Shown: in pieces, positions 27,116 to 38,905 of the stretch
How positions within the stretch are numbered: position 1 is the stretch's first letter
Layout: each line of letters begins with the position of its first letter
Assembly (NCBI GenBank): GCA_949152475.1
Contig: OX424560.1
Span: 21,267,106 to 21,331,105, forward strand
Length of the DNA stretch: 64,000 nt
Source of the DNA: Terebella lapidaria
Lineage: Eukaryota > Annelida > Polychaeta > Terebellida > Terebellidae
Reading direction: 5' to 3'
The notes under the pieces: generated by a model
Database searches by the model: none
The model's input: the letters and a program-made list of their open reading frames with translations, nothing else
What the model was told of the DNA's origin: nothing
Made by a program: the position numbers and the translations under genes

Positions 27116-29048
27116 CTCAGGGTATCAAGTTTGTCCTTTACATAGACGTAATTGCATAAATGTCTTATAGGTCTCATTGGGAGCTTCGTCATGTTTTCCC
27201 TATTAAGTTCATTTAAACACGTTTGATATATATTTTCATATACCTATGTACTGTATATACATATTCTATGAGCTTTCAGAAGGTGGGTCTGTGTGGACAT
27301 GAGGCAAGAGCAAGGCAAGAACAGTAATAACTACAGCCATCCACTACAGTTAGGAAATTGTGCTGATTGTAACATGTCAAAGTATGTTGGACCGATTTTC
27401 ATATGGTAGAGTGTGTGATCTTACAACTTGTCTTGTGCCAGTATGTTTATTCACCTTTATATTGAATATAAGACAATTCTATGTCTAAATATCAAAACGT
27501 CTCCTGGTCGGAACCCCTTTGGTCAATAATACATCATGATTCACCTCTGTAAGAACCAAGCGATTGTTCTCTTCTGTAGCATTGTGTCATCTATGTGGCA
27601 ACATGTGCGTCTCACAACCTAGCCCTCCCAGCCACACCCCTTCTTCCCAGAAGACACCCTCTATATATAAAAGAGCTTGGGGCGCGCAACAGCTCGGTAA
27701 TCAAGTAGTCCCTAAGAACATCAGCCACAGTTAGAATTCTCCTTATCTGGGGATGATATTAGTCTAGACATCTCAACATATTGCTCCTGTCAGTAAGTAA
27801 TAAGGGTGTTAGATATCCTCTGGGGATTTCATTCAAAAGGGGGTTAGCGATTCTTGATAGTGGTCTTTCCCTTGTTCACTTTTGTCTGACTCTGTGATGG
27901 ATTGTGCGGTATATTCCACACGACAGTAGGTATTCCTAATCTCAGAGTTAGAGAGATGTGGCGAATTGTCACCAAACACAAAATTGCACAGATGAACATT
28001 TGTGTGATACTGACAAACCAATCAGGGCATCTTATTCATTCACTGTATTGTACTGATAAATATGAAGCTGATCGTATGACAATGTATCAATCCTGAAAAG
28101 TATATTCGAAATATATATTTTTAAAATTATTCTACATTAGCCAACATCTCTACAACTTGTCTGCAAATCAAATCACCAGAAACTTTCGTTTAGATCGATT
28201 GAGTCATACCTATTGCCATTTTGTTACATATTTAAACGTAAAATTGAAATATGTAGCATGGTCATGTTCCTGAACATTATTCAATCAATCAATCAACTTA
28301 ATTTCCATGTGTAGTGTACGAAGACCATAATGTAAAAAGTTATTCTGAAGAAAAAAAATCGTTAATGTGTAGGTATTCATTGTGCATCGAATCTTTATTC
28401 ATAACCAAAGGCAACCAAATTACAAATCTTTTCTTTTCATTTACATTGTAATTTTCATGCCATAACGTTACGAAAATCGATGTTTCAGATAGTATCCATG
28501 ATATAACTGATGTGGAATACACCAGACCCTAGAGATCTGTCTTGCAACCCTAGAAGATCAAGCGAGCGGCCAATGAACATAATCAATAACTTTACATTGT
28601 GATTATATTAGGTTGATGACTGTGAATATTATGATGCTCATATACCGCATACGTATATAATCAATAGTGTAGATGACCACAATCTATATACACATTAACA
28701 TGTTAAATTTTAAACATACAACGTCAAGCGTCATCACATCCTCTAACCTGCCGAATTGGATCCCTTGTACAAGTCGCTGGTCGAAATTTGTTGGCAAATC
28801 AGAAAACCGTTCCTAACCATCTCATTACTATATCCCAAGTACATTGTACATGTATATCACGTCTGATGCAGCAATCTCATGCCACGTCTGTTGCCGGTGA
28901 GATTATTGTAGTATAATAAATCACACATCACTGGGATGTTTGATTGGAAGTTAGCTGTTGAACAGGAAACAACTGTGTACATTGTATATCACGTCAAGTA
29001 TCAGAAAAATATCAAATATCATTGATATTCTCAAAAATACCCACCATG

Positions 29049-32000
29049 TTAACAAAATCTTCCATGAATAAATGTAGTTTATTCATTTAATATTATTTGA
29101 TAAAAATAGCCCGTGCCTGGACGTCGGGTACCTGCGTCTAGTTGGAATGAGTTGTTTACAACAAAGTTTTCATATATGCCATATACTCAACCAATCTCCA
29201 AAGTATATAGTAGCTAGCTGGGTCCTCTTAATCTGGCTTATTACAGATGGGCAAATACGTCATGCAATGACAAGTGCCCGCTTCCCTGCAGCAGGCAATT
29301 AGTTGAGTGGGTGAATCAGTACATTGTATTACTTGTTCATCTCCGAAGGGTACAATTTTGCGGAGAGTTGGAGAAAATAATAACAATGCAATATATTTAT
29401 TCATTTTCAGTGGCGAAATTCAATTTTTCATGCGATAAAAAAAAGCAACTGCAAGATCTATTAATACTTGGAAAATCGCTGTATGATTTACTGCTAGACA
29501 CATAATAACATTCCTTGCCATCGGGAAGGATTAAGCCACGCTTTGCATTATAACAAAGATCACCGAAGACCCCAAGACCCACATACTCTGATGAGAGGTC
29601 TCTGTTTTGCCACGTGGTGCCCTCTATCTTGTAGCGCTCGGGAAAAACCATAGCATAATTGTTGGTTCAATTTTACTTCAAACTATGTTAATTGCATATT
29701 CCATGTTGGAGAAAAGAAAAACAGGAAACACTGGTCTTGTAAACATGCGATCAATTGACGGACTTATGTAAGCAATTGCATGGTACCGATGTTCAATGTT
29801 TAATTTAATCACACCTATATGAGATGTCAATCACTCCATCTTGACGAATCTTAGAACCCGAAAGTCCCTCCAAACACACTTGTCTGTTGATAGTTGCGCC
29901 ATTAATATAATACCCAGACACCTGTGATTCAGTCATGTGTTTTTGTATTCATGTATTGGCTGAAGCCATGCAAATTTCATTGTGTGCCATTCATGGAGAC
30001 CTAGGAGACTGTATAAGATCTGAACCTCAGCTCCTGTTAGGCAAGAGCTAATTTGGTAGGTTGTGTTGCAGGAACCAGGTTAACAAAATCTTCCATGAAT
30101 AATTGTAGTTTATTCATTTAATATTATTTGATAAAAATAGCCCGTGCCTGAACGTCGGGTAACTGCGTCAAGTTGGGTTGAGTTGTTTACAACAAAGTTC
30201 TAGACAAAAGTTCTAAACAAAATATATACCATATACTAAACCAATCTCCAAACTATATAGTAACTACCTGGGTCGTCTTAACCTGGCTTACTACAGATGG
30301 ACAAACACGTCATGCACTGACAAGTGCCCGCTTCCCTGCAACAGGCAATTAGTTGAGTGGGTGAATCAGTATATTGTATTACTTGTTCATCTTCGAAGGG
30401 TACAATTTCGCGGGGAGTTTGAGAAAATAATAATCTATTATAACATAACAATGCAATATATTTATTCATTTTCAGTGGCGAAATTTAATTTTTCATGCGA
30501 TGAAAAAATGCAACGGCACGATCTTCTTATACTTGAAAAATCGTTGTATGATTTAATGCTAGACACATAATAACATTCCTTGCCATCGGGCGGGGTCAAT
30601 CCACGCTCTGCATTATAACAAAGACCCACATACTCTGATGAGAGGTCTCTATGTTGCCGCGTCATGTCCTCTATCTTGTAGCGCTCAGCATAATTGTTGG
30701 TTCAATTGTTGGTTCAAAAACCATAACATAATTGTTGGTTCAATTTTACTTAAAACTATGTTAATTGCATATTCCATGTTGGAGCAAAGAAAAACAGGAA
30801 ACACTGGTCTTGTAATCATGCGATCAATTGACGGACTTATGTAAGCAATGGTATGGTGCTCAAATTCAGTGTTTTAATTAACCACACCTACATAAGATGT
30901 CAATCATTCCATCTTGACAAATCTCAGAACCCAGAAGTCCATCCAAACACACTGGTATATTGATAGTTCCGTCACTAATATAATACCCAGACACCAGTGA
31001 TTCAGACATGTGTTTTTGTATTCATGTATTGGCTGAAGCCATGCAAATTTCATTGTGTGCCATTCATGGAGAACTAGGAGATTGTATAAGATCTGAACCT
31101 CAGCTCCTGTTAGGCAAGAGCTAATTTGGTAGGTTGTGTTGCAGGAACCAGGTTAACAAAATCTTCCATGAATAATTGTAGTTTATTCATTTAATATTAT
31201 TTGATAAAAATAGCCCGTGCCTGAACGTCGGGTAACTGCGTCAAGTTGGGTTGAGTTGTGTACAACAAAGTTCTAGACAAAAGTTCTAAACAAAATATAT
31301 ACCATATACTAAACCAATCTCCAAACTATATAGTAACTACCTGGGTCGTCTTAACCTGGCTTACTACAGATGGACAAACACGTCATGCACTGACAAGTGC
31401 CCGCTTCCCTGCAACAGGCAATTAGTTGAGTGGGTGAATCAGTATATTGTATTACTTGTTCATCTTCGAAGGGTACAATTTCGCGGGGAGTTTGAGAAAA
31501 TAATAATCTATTATAACATAACAATGCAATATATTTATTCATTTTCAGTGGCGAAATTTAATTTTTCATGCGATGAAAAAATGCAACGGCACGATCTTCT
31601 TATACTTGAAAAATCGTTGTATGATTTAATGCTAGACACATAATAACATTCCTTGCCATCGGGCGGGGTCAATCCACGCTCTGCATTATAACAAAGACCC
31701 ACATACTCTGATGAGAGGTCTCTATGTTGCCGCGTCATGTCCTCTATCTTGTAGCGCTCAGCATAATTGTTGGTTCAATTGTTGGTTCAAAAACCATAAC
31801 ATAATTGTTGGTTCAATTTTACTTAAAACTATGTTAATTGCATATTCCATGTTGGAGCAAAGAAAAACAGGAAACACTGGTCTTGTAATCATGCGATCAA
31901 TTGACGGACTTATGTAAGCAATGGTATGGTGCTCAAATTCAGTGTTTTAATTAACCACACCTACATAAGATGTCAATCATTCCATCTTGACAAATCTCAG

Positions 32001-34365
32001 AACCCAGAAGTCCATCCAAACACACTGGTATATTGATAGTTCCGTCACTAATATAATACCCAGACACCAGTGATTCAGACATGTGTTTTTGTATTCATGT
32101 ATTGGCTGAAGCCATGCAAATTTCATTGTGTGCCATTCATGGAGAACTAGGAGATTGTATAAGATCTGAACCTCAGCTCCTGTTAGGCAAGAGCTAATTT
32201 GGTAGGTTGTGTTGCAGGAACCAGGTTAACAAAATCTTCCATGAATAATTGTAGTTTATTCATTTAATATTATTTGATAAAAATAGCCCGTGCCTGAACG
32301 TCGGGTAACTGCGTCAAGTTGGGTTGAGTTGTGTACAACAAAGTTCTAGACAAAAGTTCTAAACAAAATATATACCATATACTAAACCAATCTCCAAACT
32401 ATATAGTAACTACCTGGGTCGTCTTAACCTGGCTTACTACAGATGGACAAACACGTCATGCACTGACAAGTGCCCGCTTCCCTGCAACAGGCAATTAGTT
32501 GAGTGGGTGAATCAGTATATTGTATTACTTGTTCATCTTCGAAGGGTACAATTTCGCGGGGAGTTTGAGAAAATAATAATCTATTATAACATAACAATGC
32601 AATATATTTATTCATTTTCAGTGGCGAAATTTAATTTTTCATGCGATGAAAAAATGCAACGGCACGATCTTCTTATACTTGAAAAATCGTTGTATGATTT
32701 AATGCTAGACACATAATAACATTCCTTGCCATCGGGCGGGGTCAATCCACGCTCTGCATTATAACAAAGACCCACATACTCTGATGAGAGGTCTCTATGT
32801 TGCCGCGTCATGTCCTCTATCTTGTAGCGCTCAGCATAATTGTTGGTTCAATTGTTGGTTCAAAAACCATAACATAATTGTTGGTTCAATTTTACTTAAA
32901 ACTATGTTAATTGCATATTCCATGTTGGAGCAAAGAAAAACAGGAAACACTGGTCTTGTAATCATGCGATCAATTGACGGACTTATGTAAGCAATGGTAT
33001 GGTGCTCAAATTCAGTGTTTTAATTAACCACACCTACATAAGATGTCAATCATTCCATCTTGACAAATCTCAGAACCCAGAAGTCCATCCAAACACACTG
33101 GTATATTGATAGTTCCGTCACTAATATAATACCCAGACACCAGTGATTCAGACATGTGTTTTTGTATTCATGTATTGGCTGAAGCCATGCAAATTTCATT
33201 GTGTGCCATTCATGGAGAACTAGGAGATTGTATAAGATCTGAACCTCAGCTCCTGTTAGGCAAGAGCTAATTTGGTAGGTTGTGTTGCAGGAACCAGGTT
33301 AACAAAATCTTCCATGAATAATTGTAGTTTATTCATTTAATATTATTTGATAAAAATAGCCCGTGCCTGAACGTCGGGTAACTGCGTCAAGTTGGGTTGA
33401 GTTGTTTACAACAAAGTTCTAGACAAAAGTTCTAAACAAAATATATACCATATACTAAACCAATCTCCAAACTATATAGTAACTACCTGGGTCGTCTTAA
33501 CCTGGCTTACTACAGATGGACAAACACGTCATGCACTGACAAGTGCCCGCTTTCCTGCAACAGGCAATTAGTTGAGTGGGTGAATCAGTATATTGTATTA
33601 CTTGTTCATCTTCGAAGGGTACAATTTCGCGGGGAGTTTGATAAAATAATAATCTATTATAACATAACAATGCAATATATTTATTCATTTTCAGTGGCGA
33701 AATTTAATTTTTCATGCGATGAAAAAATGCAACGGCACGATCATCTAATACTTGAAAAATCGTTGTATGATTTAATGCTAGACACATAATAACATTCCTT
33801 GCCATCGGGCGGGGTCAATCCACGCTCTGCATTATACCAAAGACCCACATACTCTGATGAGAGGTCTCTATGTTGCCGCGTCATGTCCTCTATCTTGTAG
33901 CGCTCAGCATAATTGTTGGTTCAATTGTTGGTTCAAAAACCATAACATAATTGTTGGTTCAATTTTACTTAAAACTATGTTAATTGCATATTCCATGTTG
34001 GAGAAAAGAAAAACAGGAAACACTGGTCTTGTAATCATGCGATCAATTGACGGACTTATGTAAGCAATGGTATGGTGCTCAAATTCAGTGTTTTAATTAA
34101 CCACACCTACATAAGATGTCAATCACTCCATCTTGACAAATCTCAGAACCCATAAGTCCATCCAAACACACTGGTATATTGATAGTTTCGTCACTAATAT
34201 AATACCCAGACACCAGTGATTCAGACATGTGTTTTTGTATTCATGTATTGGCTGAAGCCATGCAAATTTCATTGTGTGCCATTCATGGAGAACTAGGAGA
34301 TTGTATAAGATCTGAACCACAGAATATGTGATAGGCAAGAGCTAATTTGGTAGGTTGTGTTGCAG
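29049..34365 (+). repeat. Tandem array: one diverged copy plus four 1,073 bp copies
   Basis: TTAACAAAATC starts units at 29,049, 30,080, 31,153, 32,226 and 33,299. The last three intervals are exactly 1,073 bases and the first is 1,031. The four full copies differ at only a handful of positions (for example GTTGTTTACAAC versus GTTGTGTACAAC). Each junction reads GTTGCAGGAACCAGGTTAAC; the last copy instead runs into the ancestral GTTGCAGAGATGC. Units A, C and D carry this segment once. Short frames repeated with the same period are carried along passively and match no protein family. Each full unit also has a three-fold internal ATTGTTGGTTCAA repeat. Confidence 0.95.
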
Positions 34366-36057
34366 AGATGCTATATGCCTCAGCCCATTATGTGTTACCT
34401 TTTAGAAAAATGTTGGAGGTGTCAGAATTTTTAGGATTGTTTTGACACTGTAGTGAAGAATGACAAAATATTTATCACACGCATCTTGAAAGTTAAGTCG
34501 TGCAATAAGATGATGAGGTAATGAAAAATAAGGCATTATTTCATGGCATATGCCAAGTTAACGTTATAGCAGGTCATAATGTTGCCTGTCTAGTATGGTG
34601 ATGAAAATAACTTTCAACTTCAAAGTATTATATTTCCCGAACTCTTATGATCGAGCCAATCATATTTCAAGAAAACAACCCCTGGATTTTACATATCTTT
34701 GATCAGAACTAAAAGCACACACGCCAAAGTCATCATACATATTCATTGTTATCGTTGATACAATATTTATATAGCGTCAACCTGAGACATATGGGTTTAG
34801 TTTTTTTATAAGAACGCTTCACATATAATACAAAACAAGTTTACAATTAAATTAAATTTTGAAAATCATAATATGTTGAAAGAACTATTTTGGGGTTCCA
34901 TCGAAGGAATGAAGACACTGAATGAAGAAATTTGATACAATGTTGAATTAATATCCGAAAATTGTGATTGAAATGGGATCTCTTTCTGTCCTCGGTTGTA
35001 TTTGTATACTGGTAATAAAAAGACAGTGTTCTTCAAAAGCAGCACAATGTTTATTCCGCAACATTTTACTCAATAGAGTAGGAAACACTTCATCTAGACA
35101 CTCACTGTATACAGTGAGAACTCTTTTATCTTCAGTTCATAAATGCAATAATGACCCACAATGGTTGTGTGTTTAAAACTTGCCTATACTTGCACCATGG
35201 CATATGAGAAAACAACTGATTTCGCAGTACTTCGAACCACCTAGTAACATTCGTTTTACAGTGCATGATATATATGTCAGACATCAGTAGCGTTATACTC
35301 TAAACCAAGTTTTTTGCATTCCGCATACATGTATTAATACATGTAGTAGGACATATCTACTTGGAATAACTTTTATATTTATGTTTGCTCCTATAATCAA
35401 ACACTTTACCACTGGGTTATATATTTGTTTGGGGAAATATCCCGGGAGCGATGAAATCTATATTCACCCAGAAATAGGCTATAGATACGTATTCCATTGC
35501 ATTACATGACGGCTGATGTACTTCTTCATAGATATGAGAACAAAACATGCCTTTAATTGATCAGATATAAGTGACTGTTTCTGTGGTGTTCATGCCCAAA
35601 TTAGAGAAAAATAGAGTCATTTAGCGACAATTTCTTGCATTGAAATGCACATCAATTCAAAATAATCTACAGGAAGGCACAAGTATGTGTCATAAATAAT
35701 AACAACTGAGGATGCTCTGGTATATACATCGTTCTTCTAATGCGGCAGTTACATTAACAAAACACTTTACCAAATATTACATTTACATGTATTATGTTCT
35801 AAGTTCCAACACGTTTTATATATATTTATTATAGCTATATACTCTATGTATGAGTTTTTAGAAGGCGGGTCTGTGCGACCAGATGTCAACCAAAGCAAAA
35901 AACAATGATACCTACATTACATCTATCCACTACATCATACTACTGTATTTGAGCTGAATGTGACCTGTTTATCTATGATGGACCGATTTTCATGTGCTCG
36001 ATTGTGTGATTTTACAGCTTGTTTCGTGCCAGTATGTATCATCCAGCTTCATATTGA

Positions 36058-36203
36058 TAGATAGATAGAGTTTATTTCAAATGTGCACTGTAGCAAATAA
36101 TTTCTTATAACAATATAATACGATAGTACATGGCTGCTGCACATTCATGGAAGCCACGGGAGACAATTGTCTGTAACACGCGAGTGCCGTGACTTCTCGC
36201 GTG
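36058..36203 (-). mobile_element. Short retroposon with TCTA tail
   Basis: Units B and D read straight through this position (near 27,466 and 41,590), while unit C has about 146 extra bases flanked by TTGA (36,054-36,057 and 36,204-36,207). Read on the minus strand, the insert ends in GAAATAAACTCTATCTATCT, a polyadenylation-like word followed by a tetranucleotide tail, as in many non-LTR retrotransposon or SINE ends. Its other end forms a perfect 10 bp hairpin, AACACGCGAG with CTCGCGTGTT (36,175-36,205). Confidence 0.6.
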
Positions 36204-37730
36204 TTGAATACAAGACTATTATATGTCTAAATATCAAACGTCTCCTGGTCGCCATCCCTTTGGCCAAACATACATTATGATTCACGTCTGTAAGCATCGA
36301 GCGTTTGTTCTCTTTTCCTCCATTGTGTGATCTATGTGACAATAGGTGCGTCTCACCAACTAGCCCTCCCAGCCACACAACTTCTTCCTAGGAATCACTC
36401 ACTATCTATAAGAGAGCTTGGGGCGTGCAACAGCTGGGTAATCAAATGGTCACCAAGAACATCATTCAGGATTGGAATCCTACTCATCTGGGGATGATAT
36501 TAGTCTAGACATCTCAACAGATGGCTCTGGTCAGTAAGTGATAAGGTTGTTAGATATCCTCAGGGGATTTGATGTGGGTTAGCTATTCTTGATAGTGGCC
36601 TTCCCCTTGTCCACTTTTGTCTGACTCTGTGATGGAATGTGCGGTATATCCTACTCGACAATGGATATTCCTCATCTCACAGTTAGAGAGATGCTGCAAA
36701 TTGTTACCAATCACAATATTGCAGAGATGAACATTTTGTGATACTGACAAACCAATCAGGGCAACTTTTGTTTTGTGTTGTGTTGTATTGTATTGATAAA
36801 TGTGATTCTCAACTTATCACAATGTATCAATCCTGAAAAGTATATTTGATATATGTCCACTATGGATTGTTAGTGGATTGGAGAATGAAGATGATGGATT
36901 GAAGATCCAACACCTTAAAGAATATATGTATACCAACTCAACATAAATTAGAAGTGGCTTTGCTTAGATCGATTGAATCATGCTAGTTGTCATTTTTCTT
37001 AATATCTAAGCATAACATTGAAACTTGTAGTATGGTCATGATCATGAATATTATTCAACCAACCAATCAATCAATTTAATACCATGTGTTGTGTACACAG
37101 CAACAATATAGGAACATAAAATAACGATTTATTCTGAAAAAAGTTAATATGCATACATACCTATAGTGCATCGAACAAAAGAAATCAAATTGTCAATATA
37201 CTGTATTAGAATCCTTTCTTGTACCTAATTTTCATACTTGTAAGTACCGTAACGTTACGGTAATCGATGTTTCAGACAGTGTTCATAGACCAGCTGATGT
37301 GGAATCCACTTGACCCTAGAGATCCTTTTTGCAACCCCAGAAGATCAAGCAGGCGGCCAATGCACATAATCAATAACTTTTTATCGTGACTACTATATTG
37401 ATTTGATGACTATGAATATTATATGACGCTCGTATGCCACAAACGTATATAATCAATAGTTTGGTTTTATTCCATAAATTAATCCTAGATTGCGATCGCC
37501 TTCTACATCTATATACACATTAAGATGTATGACTTGAATGACATATACTCCGTCCAAGGTGAGTGAAAATCAAGTTAATCATTGATACATGTATAACGGC
37601 CTCTATCTATTCCCGTGTACTTGAGGGTCATGTGATAATTCAAAACATATGCAATACCAAACATTATTCACATCCTGTATACATGCTTCAATGATAAGTT
37701 TCACGTTTTTTTGCCACATAATGCCCGCTT

Positions 37731-37992
37731 TCTATAGGCAAATAGAATAGAAGACAACACAGAGTGGCATGTAAAAAATTACTAATGTGGGCGCGCTGTC
37801 ATTCGCATAAACGCCCATGTATTGTTTAACTCATCTGGGGTGAAAAGCCACAATAATGGAAATTGTCACTTTTAGTTGATATGCAAGTTTTGAGCTGTCA
37901 CAAAAATATTGCGAGATGAGAAAGGCTAAAGTGCATCTTTTGTGTGTGATTGTGTGCTGAACAGTGTGTACATGTAAATAAATGAATGAACC
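37731..37992 (+). repeat. SINE-length dispersed repeat, copy 1
   Basis: About 260 bases match 46,615-46,882 closely, including GACAACACAGAGTGGC, TGTGGGCGCGCTGTCATTCG and CACAATAATGG, and ending in AAATAAATGAAT. The size and the AATAAA-rich end suit a short retroposon. No clear tRNA-like promoter boxes were identified. Confidence 0.7.
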
Positions 37993-38813
37993 AGCGCAGC
38001 TTATTTGCGTATATTGATAAATGTAATGCTTCTCATATAACAATGTATCCATCGAAGTTTGTAGTTTTGGACACTATAATATAATTGGACACACTAATAT
38101 ATAATATTTGAATTGTTCAGTATTGAAAGCAGGTAATACCTCAATTGTCTTCTACCAATTTTGACAGAAATCACGATTGGCTCCTGGTTTCAGGGCCATT
38201 TTGTTACATAATTTGGCATTGTATGGGAAGTCATAAACACGGTCAGGTTCATCAATATAAATGCCATATTTGTGCGTATCTTAAAACGACGGTGATTTAG
38301 GGCTCAGAACATGCGTAAATGCATATCCACGTGACTCTAGAGGTTTTTTGGCAACGCCAGAAGATCAAGCGTGCAGCCAATGAACATAACATGAATAAAT
38401 TTATACATAATAATATACGTGACTATGAGAATGATCCGACTCTTATATTGCTACATACGTTTATAATCGATAGTGTGGTTTATAATATAGTGATTGAGCC
38501 CTCCATATAATAATTCAATAATTGCGAAAATGACTGTCAACAATACACTCGAAGATGTATGTCCCATTTCATTACATTTCATAGTTAGTTATAAATCCTA
38601 ACATATGCAACTCCAAATATTTGTCAGGTCCTGTAAACCGGTTAGTTCGAGCTGTTATTCAACACACTGGTGAAAATTGGTTGACAAATTGACCTCCATT
38701 TACAACCAACTCACCATTGATCCAATTTCAACGTATACCCTATACGAGTCTGATGCCCCCATCAACCAACACCCCCCCCCCCTCCCGATATAATTACAAT
38801 ATGGCACCAACAG

Positions 38814-38905
38814 GGCCCAAGTGGCGCACCTTACTCTGCTAATACTACTCACCCACTGAATGTATACCACATTTAGAATAAATAGTAAGTTGCGCTACAT
38901 GGGCC
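38814..38905. mobile_element. hAT-like MITE, 92 bp
   Basis: The ends are GGCCCAAGTGGCGCACCTTA and an imperfect reverse complement (about 22 bp). The flanks are ACCAACAG (38,806-38,813) and ACCAACGG (38,906-38,913), an 8 bp target duplication with one change. The ends match the GGCCCAAGT ends of the 41,727 element, so the two belong to one family. Eight-base duplications are typical of hAT elements. It does not code for protein. Confidence 0.7.

Larger units (their letters stand above)
25700..27190. mobile_element. Composite insertion in unit B
   Basis: Compared with units C and D, unit B is interrupted here by about 1.5 kb. The insertion contains two hairpins (25,709-25,730 and 25,761-25,789), an inverted copy of the 7.04 kb dispersed repeat (25,915-26,210) and a ~150 bp tandem repeat (26,225-27,115). 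No terminal repeats or target duplication were found, so the borders are approximate. Confidence 0.5.
24221..34361. repeat. Second-series repeat unit B (expanded)
   Basis: This unit has the same order of landmarks as units A, C and D. It is longer because of a 491 bp internal duplication, an insertion at about 25.7-27.2 kb and the 1,073 bp tandem array. The GAAACACTTC-type module is at 25,462-25,560 and the CAAGTAGTCCCTAAG module at 27,560-27,790. No gene was recognised. Confidence 0.7.

Noticed and set aside
33850..33880. CTGATGAGAGGTCTC resembling a hammerhead start
   Set aside because: The required GAAA after helix II is missing, and the sister unit A reads TTGATGAAATG here, so the motif is not conserved.
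30278..34063. Sets of 60-70 codon frames recurring on both strands every 1,073 bases
   Set aside because: They recur only because the DNA unit is duplicated. The equivalent segments in the diverged units do not keep the frames, and no domain is visible.
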